A stretch of DNA of 29,228 bases from Euryarchaeota archaeon UBA28 (GTDB taxonomy: Archaea; Thermoplasmatota; Poseidoniia; Poseidoniales; Thalassarchaeaceae): the NCBI GenBank assembly GCA_002501605.1, contig DANW01000015.1:1-29228 (forward strand). Direction: 5' to 3'. Each line of letters begins with the position of its first letter. Positions within the stretch are counted from its first letter, which is position 1. The position numbers and the translations under genes are program-made. Below the pieces are notes generated by a model that ran no database searches, was not told the DNA's origin, and worked only from the letters and a program-made list of their open reading frames with translations. Below, piece by piece: positions 24,545 through 29,228 of the stretch.

Positions 24545-26113
24545 TTAGATATCTGAAAGAATGGCCAAGACGTCATCTTTACCTATCTCTGCAATTAATG
24601 AGGAAGCCCTTGGCCCGTGTTTGGCTCCAAGTATTGCCAAGTATATTCCAGAAAACGCGTCCTTCCCGGCTATTTCTGTGTTTTTTATTGAATTTCTTAT
24701 AGCATCTGTGATGGAATTTTCTAACCATTCGCAACTGCTAAGATTCGCCGATAGCTCCCTGAGGAAGGATACTTGATTATCTGAGATTTCCCTTCTTATT
24801 ACCTCGTCTATCTCCATTTGGATATTTATCCTCGCGGTTTCTGGAAAGTGCTCACTTTCGACCCAATTCCTCATCTTTGAGAGTCTACAAATAATCGACT
24901 TACTGGGTTCCCCAGAGATATGCTTGCTTTTCCTAAGAGACTGCCAGACCTCTTCATCTGACGATTTAATCTGTGCCAACATGGCAAGATGTCTGAACGA
25001 GACTCCAGCAAACGACTCCAATGGGTCCGAACCTCTGACTACCTGACTCATCCTAAGGGCCCCTTCCCTTGTGTCTATTCTGGTTCGCATCCTCTTTGTG
25101 ATCTCTCCCTCATCAGGCTTGGTTAAGAGCCTTTCATATTCATCAGCCATCTCGAAAAGAGCTCCTCCTGTATCGAATTCGATATGACGTCCGATCTTAC
25201 TCCTCGCAATAACATACCTCAGAATCTCCGGAGGGACTAGGGAAAGTGCTTCCATGGGCCCTATTGTGACTCCAGAAGAACTCGACATTGGTCCCATCCC
25301 CTTCAGTTGGATCCATTCGTAAACTATCTTATCAGGAGGGGATCCACCAAGCAACTCACAGATTGGAATGCCCGTGTCATAGCTTCCACCCGCGGCCCCG
25401 TGGTCTTTCCCAGCGGGCTCGCATGTGACTCCATGTATTATCCATCTAGCCGCCCAGTCCAACCTCCATGGCATCTTTCCATCTGCCCTCCTAATATCTG
25501 ATTCTCCGGTAACGCCATTCTCATCAACCCAGTAGACATGGGGATATTCGTACGATGTAACAGTGATTCCATCCATACTTCCATCGGAGCCACGAGGGCT
25601 GTAAGGAAACCAATCATGGGGGAGTTCTCTTCCCGAGACCCTCATTATAATCTCCCTAATTTCCTCCCTTTTTCTAATTGCTAAATCTATTTTTTCTGAG
25701 AATTGACCACTTTCATAAGTTTCGTGATTCATCACAATCTCAGGGAAGACCCCTATTTCCTTCAATGCCTCCAGAAATGGTTTAAGGAAGTACTCTGCAT
25801 AACTCGTCTCCCCATTACTTGGAGTTCCGTCTGTATTTGGCGCGGGAATATACGCTAAAGGGACCCCAATGAACTGCTCATACTCTTTAGAGAGAAAATC
25901 GTAAACTCTCCTGAGAGGGTCCATGGAGTCCACAATGAACACATATCTTGACTCTAGGCCAGCGTCAAGGCATGCTCTATGAATCATCTCTGCGGTCAGA
26001 ATTTCCCTTAAGTGTCCTATGTGAAACTCTCCAGAGGGAGTAATCCCAGAGACGATCACCTGGGGGGTGCCTCTGTCACGAAGTCTCTGAGCCCTAAAGT
26101 CTGCCCAGTGCAT
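24545..26113 (-). CDS. lysS: lysyl-tRNA synthetase, class I
   Basis: The enzyme charges tRNA-Lys. It has 522 aa, the class I form found in most archaea and some bacteria. The N-terminus carries SGITPSGEFHIGHLREI with the HIGH motif at 31-34. The second motif is PMSSSSG at 275-281 in place of KMSKS, with Pro where Lys is usual; class I LysRS is known to be variable here. The C-terminal part is the helical anticodon-binding region. The start is preceded by GAGGAAG, formed partly by the gfcR stop (9-nt gap), so it is co-transcribed with gfcR upstream and DUF2071 downstream. Confidence 0.95.
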   Translation of the reverse strand: MHWADFRAQRLRDRGTPQVIVSGITPSGEFHIGHLREILTAEMIHRACLDAGLESRYVFIVDSMDPLRRVYDFLSKEYEQFIGVPLAYIPAPNTDGTPSNGETSYAEYFLKPFLEALKEIGVFPEIVMNHETYESGQFSEKIDLAIRKREEIREIIMRVSGRELPHDWFPYSPRGSDGSMDGITVTSYEYPHVYWVDENGVTGESDIRRADGKMPWRLDWAARWIIHGVTCEPAGKDHGAAGGSYDTGIPICELLGGSPPDKIVYEWIQLKGMGPMSSSSGVTIGPMEALSLVPPEILRYVIARSKIGRHIEFDTGGALFEMADEYERLLTKPDEGEITKRMRTRIDTREGALRMSQVVRGSDPLESFAGVSFRHLAMLAQIKSSDEEVWQSLRKSKHISGEPSKSIICRLSKMRNWVESEHFPETARINIQMEIDEVIRREISDNQVSFLRELSANLSSCEWLENSITDAIRNSIKNTEIAGKDAFSGIYLAILGAKHGPRASSLIAEIGKDDVLAILSDI

Positions 26114-26122
26114 CTTTCTTCC

Positions 26123-26707
26123 TCAAACAGTCACTACTCTGACGAGTCCCCTCAGTGGGACTCCTTCAATGTGATTCCTATGGGATTTATTCGCCAAAAC
26201 CATGCAAAGCTTGACATCTGCCCCAGCAGCTCTTAGATTACTGACAGTTTTGCTCATGGTAGTTCCGCCCGATAGAACGTCGTCAACAACTACGCATCTC
26301 TTTCCTTCAACATCGGCAAAAACCTCTGAAATATGACCTCCCCCGTCGTCACTGATGCTTCTACTGATGGCAATATCGAGATCCATCTGGCCCCCAATGG
26401 CCTGAGCAAATGCGATTCCATTGATACTTATCCCAACAATAGTGTCTACCTCGTCCCCAATCTCCTCTTCCATTATATCACAGAAAACATACGAAATAGC
26501 TTCTATTCTACCAGATTTAACTGCAATTGACCTCCACCCCACTCTGATATCTTCTGGCCTATCCTCTGATCCAATACCTCCGGAGGAAAGCCACTTAATA
26601 GTGGTCTGTGAAAGCGACATTTCGTCAGCAATCTGCTGTGTGTTAAGTCCCTTGGACCGGTATTCTTCAACGGTGGTCCGTAAATCATCCACGCTACTCG
26701 TCATCAT
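26123..26707 (-). CDS. gfcR: GfcR-like HTH and phosphoribosyltransferase-domain regulator
   Basis: This 194-aa protein combines an N-terminal helix-turn-helix (about 21-41, LNTQQIADEMSLSQTTIKWL) with a type I PRTase domain. The PRPP-binding loop is VVVDDVLSGGTT at 139-150. This layout is the PyrE-like regulator family, whose member GfcR controls glycolytic genes in Haloferax volcanii (known). The ligand and targets here are unknown; PRPP-related signals are plausible. It heads the run lysS-DUF2071-DCC-rsuA-like. Two adjacent ATG codons (26707, 26704) could start it. The 69-bp gap upstream holds only weak AT-rich boxes. Confidence 0.9.
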   Translation of the reverse strand: MMTSSVDDLRTTVEEYRSKGLNTQQIADEMSLSQTTIKWLSSGGIGSEDRPEDIRVGWRSIAVKSGRIEAISYVFCDIMEEEIGDEVDTIVGISINGIAFAQAIGGQMDLDIAISRSISDDGGGHISEVFADVEGKRCVVVDDVLSGGTTMSKTVSNLRAAGADVKLCMVLANKSHRNHIEGVPLRGLVRVVTV

Positions 26708-26776
26708 ACTGTGCCACTATCCGCTTCCTATGAACCTATTGAGAATAGAGCATTGAATATCATTAGTTCACGACCA

Positions 26777-27226
26777 CTAGAATCGTCCGGTACTGCCAAA
26801 TCCACCGGCCCCTCTTTTTGTAATACCTAGATCTTCCACGGAAACCTCATCGAAACGAACCTCTGGGATTGGAGAAATGAGCAGTTGGGCAATCCTCTCC
26901 CCTGATTTCACGGTGTAGGATTCCCCTTCTCCTATCCAAGTCATTAGGACAAATAACTCCCCCCTGTAGTCTGCATCTATAGTGCCAATACTGTGCGGAA
27001 GGATAAGCCCCTTCGATCCTAGAGAAGATCTAGCTCTGACCTGCCCCTCATAACCATCCGGGATAGCCACAATTATCCCCGTGCGAAGTTTTACGCTCTT
27101 TCTGAATGGAACTATCGAGTCTTCCAGCGCGTAGAGATCCCAACCAGCTGCATACTCGCTACCCTTGGTCGGCAATCTGGCATTATCCTCGGTTCTCGCT
27201 ACAAGTACCTGCACTGCTCCATTCAT
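26777..27226 (-). CDS. dut: dUTP diphosphatase (trimeric dUTPase)
   Basis: The enzyme hydrolyses dUTP to dUMP, keeping uracil out of DNA and feeding dTMP synthesis. All five motifs of the trimeric family are present: AAGWDLYA (26-33), RARSSLGSKG (64-73), IGTIDADYRGEL (80-91, catalytic Asp84), RIAQLLISP (111-119) and the C-terminal RGAGGFGSTG (138-147). Length is 149 aa, standard. ATG 27226 is chosen over TTG 27232 because a TATA-like box sits about 27 nt upstream of it. It is divergent from aIF2 beta. Confidence 0.95.
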   Translation of the reverse strand: MNGAVQVLVARTEDNARLPTKGSEYAAGWDLYALEDSIVPFRKSVKLRTGIIVAIPDGYEGQVRARSSLGSKGLILPHSIGTIDADYRGELFVLMTWIGEGESYTVKSGERIAQLLISPIPEVRFDEVSVEDLGITKRGAGGFGSTGRF

Positions 27227-27248
27227 GAGCAACCCTGCAGTATATTGG

Positions 27249-27256
27249 ATTTTACA
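27249..27256 (-). promoter_or_regulatory. TATA box of dut, leaderless type
   Basis: On the minus strand this reads TGTAAAAT, centred about 27 nt before the dut ATG at 27226. It implies a leaderless dut message and supports that start. Confidence 0.45.
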
Positions 27257-27257
27257 T

Positions 27258-27282
27258 TCACCGATAGACGCTCCCCCGGTGA
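27258..27282. promoter_or_regulatory. inverted repeat in the dut / aIF2 beta divergent region
   Basis: TCACCG (27258-27263) and CGGTGA (27277-27282) form a perfect 6-bp dyad with 13 nt between, next to the dut TATA box and upstream of the aIF2 beta start at 27314. The half-site spacing of about 19 bp centre to centre would suit a dimeric regulator; no protein is known to bind it. Confidence 0.3.
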
Positions 27283-27313
27283 GGTGAAAAGGGAGACTAC
27301 GTTCGCAAGCCCC

Positions 27314-27724
27314 ATGAGCGGTTTTGATTACGAGGATTTACTCGACAGGGCTCGTGAAAGGATCCCGCTGGGAATCAGTCAAAGATCTAGGTGGACAATG
27401 CCCGAGCCGGAAATCCTAATCGAGGGTAGCCAGACCATTTTACGAAATTTCTCAGATGTAGTCGATGCCATGGATAGGGACGCTAATCATGTCTATCAGT
27501 ATCTCCTCAACGAGCTTGGAACCTCAGGGACGAGAGAGCAGACTAGGATTATGCTCAAGGGAAGGGTCCCACCCAAGAGGATAAAGGAAAAATTAGTCAG
27601 CTACGTCAAGACTTTCATCCTTTGTAATCAATGCAGGGCCCCTGATACGAGATTTATCAAAGAGGATCGTACTACTCTCCTAAAGTGTCAGGCTTGCGGT
27701 GCCACTAGACCAGTAAGGCTCTGA
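27314..27724 (+). CDS. translation initiation factor aIF2, beta subunit
   Basis: This is one subunit of the heterotrimeric factor that delivers initiator Met-tRNA to the small ribosomal subunit in archaea. It has 136 aa, the usual archaeal length. The core has PEPEILIEGSQTILRNF (30-46) and the basic LKGRVPPKRIKEKLV (81-95). The C-terminal zinc ribbon has CNQC (104-107) and CQAC (125-128). The frame extends upstream to TTG 27245, but ATG 27314 matches family length. The gene stands alone, divergent from dut and convergent on the oxidoreductase gene (16-nt gap). Confidence 0.95.
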   Translation: MSGFDYEDLLDRARERIPLGISQRSRWTMPEPEILIEGSQTILRNFSDVVDAMDRDANHVYQYLLNELGTSGTREQTRIMLKGRVPPKRIKEKLVSYVKTFILCNQCRAPDTRFIKEDRTTLLKCQACGATRPVRL

Positions 27725-27740
27725 GTGGTGACGCAGGATA

Positions 27741-28760
27741 TTACGGAGAGAAGTCCAGAAGGATCTTTCCACGATTTTTTCTGTTATGCATGTGCATCTG
27801 GGCTTCAGCAACTTCTTCGAATCTCCAAACTCCATCGATTATTGGGTCAATTTCCCCTCTCTCAAGCATGTTGGAAATTGCATCCAAGTGACCCTTGAAT
27901 ATCGAAGGATCCTCCAATAATCCCATGTGCACGCCGAATAATGCCTTATTTGATGACATCAACTTAATCGGATCGAACTTAGGTGTATTTAACCACATCT
28001 TCAAAGCAGTCATTGGAGATCTCCTATCTCCCTTTACTGCAGATGATGCTCCGAAAAAATACAATTTACCACCCTTTCTAGTTGCTTTGTAGGACCTCAA
28101 AAGATTACTTCCCCCCACTGGATCAATTGAATGATGTACTCCCTTTCCTCCTGTAAGATCCCTGCAAATTTTCACGAAGTCTTCCTTTTCTCTATCAACA
28201 AATTTGACTCCTAGAGATTCAACAAATTCCCTTTTCGAAGAAGAAGCAGTGCCAACTACTAACGATGCCCCTGCCACTTTACATAATTGCGCCACAGCGG
28301 TCCCCACCCCTCCTGCGGCATGATGTAGAAGGACAGTGTCTCCTGGACTAATTCTACCGAGATGAAAAAGCATGTGATATGCAGTACCGTAGGTGACGGG
28401 TATGGCGGCAGCTTGATCTAATGTAATGGAGTCAGGCAATTTGATGACCCTAGACGAGTCAATGGATACTTTCTCAGCATAACCTCCGAATCCGGTCATT
28501 GCTAATACACGATCCCCCTCTTTCAATCCATTGACTCCCTTCCCAATTTCAGAAACTACTCCCGATGCTTCGTACCCCGGAGTGAAAGGAAAATCCGGAT
28601 TCGAACCATATAGCCCCTGCCTCATCATCAAGTCTGCAAAATTTATCCCAGCCCTGTGTATCCTGATTACAACTTCCCCTTCAGAGGCAACTGGGTCGTC
28701 CTCCTCGATTATTTCTATTGAGTCAACACCCCCGACCCTCGGATAGATCACCCTCTTCAT
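27741..28760 (-). CDS. medium-chain oxidoreductase, quinone reductase / VAT-1-like, zinc-independent
   Basis: This NADPH-type MDR-family enzyme has 339 aa. An N-terminal GroES-like domain has GINFADLMMRQGLYG (38-52) and PFTPGYEASGVV, followed by EGDRV. A Rossmann domain has HHAAGGVGTAVAQL (146-159). The cysteine and histidine ligands of the zinc alcohol dehydrogenases are missing, so it is a zinc-independent member. The segment MTALKMWLNTPKFDPIKLMSSNKALFGVHMGLL resembles VAT-1 homologues. The substrate is unknown. ATG 28760 follows the nitroreductase stop by 9 nt, with GAGG 7 nt upstream, so the two are one operon, possibly both reducing quinone- or nitro-type compounds. Confidence 0.88.
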   Translation of the reverse strand: MKRVIYPRVGGVDSIEIIEEDDPVASEGEVVIRIHRAGINFADLMMRQGLYGSNPDFPFTPGYEASGVVSEIGKGVNGLKEGDRVLAMTGFGGYAEKVSIDSSRVIKLPDSITLDQAAAIPVTYGTAYHMLFHLGRISPGDTVLLHHAAGGVGTAVAQLCKVAGASLVVGTASSSKREFVESLGVKFVDREKEDFVKICRDLTGGKGVHHSIDPVGGSNLLRSYKATRKGGKLYFFGASSAVKGDRRSPMTALKMWLNTPKFDPIKLMSSNKALFGVHMGLLEDPSIFKGHLDAISNMLERGEIDPIIDGVWRFEEVAEAQMHMHNRKNRGKILLDFSP

Positions 28761-28769
28761 ATGATCGCC

Positions 28770-29228
28770 TCAAGGGAGATATTTGACAATCTCTCGTGCC
28801 TCCCCTTCTTTCTTCACAGGAATCGACTTTGGATAACCAACCTTGACAAATCCAATAATTCTTTCTTGATTTTCAGAAATTCCAAGATTTTTGTAGGTAG
28901 ATTGGTGTCTTGTTATCCCACCGGTACTCCATTGTGAGCCAATCCCCCTGCTCCAGAGGGACAAAACAAGATTATGCAAAGAACACACAGTCGCTGCGTA
29001 ATCTTCCTCCTCTCTAAGATCATCCTCGGGAGTGAGTTTTGTCGTTACTGCAATTATTACCGGGACATCCATGATTTTCGAAATCGCCCTGGCTTCGGAT
29101 TCCTCGCTAGCAACATTTCCCTTACTTTCCTCCTTCCTTCTGCATAGAGAGATTACCGTCGGTAGCAACATTTCTCTTGTCTTCCTCCCCACTACATAGT
29201 ATTTCCAAGGGTAGGTTTTCTTATGGCA
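28770..29228 (-). CDS. nitroreductase family protein (5' end outside the window)
   Basis: The frame is open without a stop to the right edge, so the gene is cut; 152 C-terminal codons are seen. A GTG at 29192 is in frame, but upstream codons still read family sequence: HKKTYPWKYYVVGRK, where HxxTxPWxxxVV is the FMN-binding start region of nitroreductases. The C-terminal half has EEDYAATVCSLHNLVLSLWSR, GIGSQWSTGG and IIGFVKVGYP, all typical. Such enzymes are FMN-dependent NAD(P)H oxidoreductases acting as dimers. It is upstream of and co-transcribed with the VAT-1-like oxidoreductase. The physiological substrate is unknown. Confidence 0.88.
   Translation of the reverse strand, partial: CHKKTYPWKYYVVGRKTREMLLPTVISLCRRKEESKGNVASEESEARAISKIMDVPVIIAVTTKLTPEDDLREEEDYAATVCSLHNLVLSLWSRGIGSQWSTGGITRHQSTYKNLGISENQERIIGFVKVGYPKSIPVKKEGEAREIVKYLP

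Noticed and set aside
27245..27313. TTG-initiated extension of aIF2 beta
   Set aside because: It would exceed family length by 23 residues and cover the divergent promoter and dyad; ATG 27314 fits the family.
1..29228. CRISPR array, insertion sequence, integrase, toxin-antitoxin or defence island
   Set aside because: No regularly spaced repeats, terminal inverted repeats or matching protein motifs were seen; the window reads as core chromosome with some acquired genes.
29192..29228. GTG 29192 as the real start of the nitroreductase
   Set aside because: Codons upstream of it to the window edge continue the conserved HxxTxPWxxxVV region, so the gene is cut by the edge instead.

Overview
The window looks like chromosomal DNA of a planktonic euryarchaeon, most probably Marine Group II (Candidatus Poseidoniales). 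The archaeal markers are aIF2 beta, a class I lysyl-tRNA synthetase, Trm56, a GfcR-type HTH-PRTase regulator, and start codons with a TATA-like element about 27 nt upstream (leaderless mRNA). These sit beside bacterial-type genes (Aap-type amino acid transporter, FolP, RsuA-like pseudouridine synthase, DCC and DUF2071 proteins). The group assignment is inference. The first ~22 bases match the 3' end of 16S rRNA including the anti-Shine-Dalgarno sequence, and no 23S rRNA or tRNA follows, so 16S appears unlinked from 23S.

Layout. 1-183: 16S tail, a UUCG-capped hairpin and a promoter. 184-5628 (+): four-gene general amino acid ABC transporter aapJQMP, with a strong hairpin between the binding-protein gene and the first permease gene; both permeases carry long extra membrane regions. 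5647-6525 (-): NAD kinase. 6644-10831 (+): a lipoprotein, an ABC exporter, a hotdog thioesterase, two small membrane proteins and a 45-residue Cys-rich zinc-ribbon protein. 10884-13014 (+): an NfeD/YqiJ-like membrane protein and a flotillin, a classical membrane-microdomain pair, with a hairpin just before the flotillin start. 13064-14564 (+): thiolase and a DUF2061 protein. 14609-16610 (-): folP-traB. 16666-17889 (+): a membrane protein and trm56. 17948-22647 (+): carA-carB, carbamoyl phosphate for pyrimidines and arginine. 22655-26707 (-): a tight five-gene run gfcR-lysS-DUF2071-DCC-rsuA-like. 26777-27226 (-): dUTPase. 27314-27724 (+): aIF2 beta. 27741-29228 (-): a nitroreductase (cut by the window edge) followed by a VAT-1-like oxidoreductase.

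Gene density is very high and no gene-free stretch exceeds 300 bases. Two expression modes are visible: many first genes seem leaderless (TATA about 27 nt before the start), while internal operon genes carry Shine-Dalgarno sequences complementary to the 16S tail seen at the start of the window. No CRISPR array, insertion sequence, integrase or recognisable defence system was found. The most notable items are the unlinked 16S end, the enlarged permeases, the small zinc-ribbon gene, the flotillin leader hairpin and the gfcR-lysS-DUF2071-DCC-rsuA cluster.
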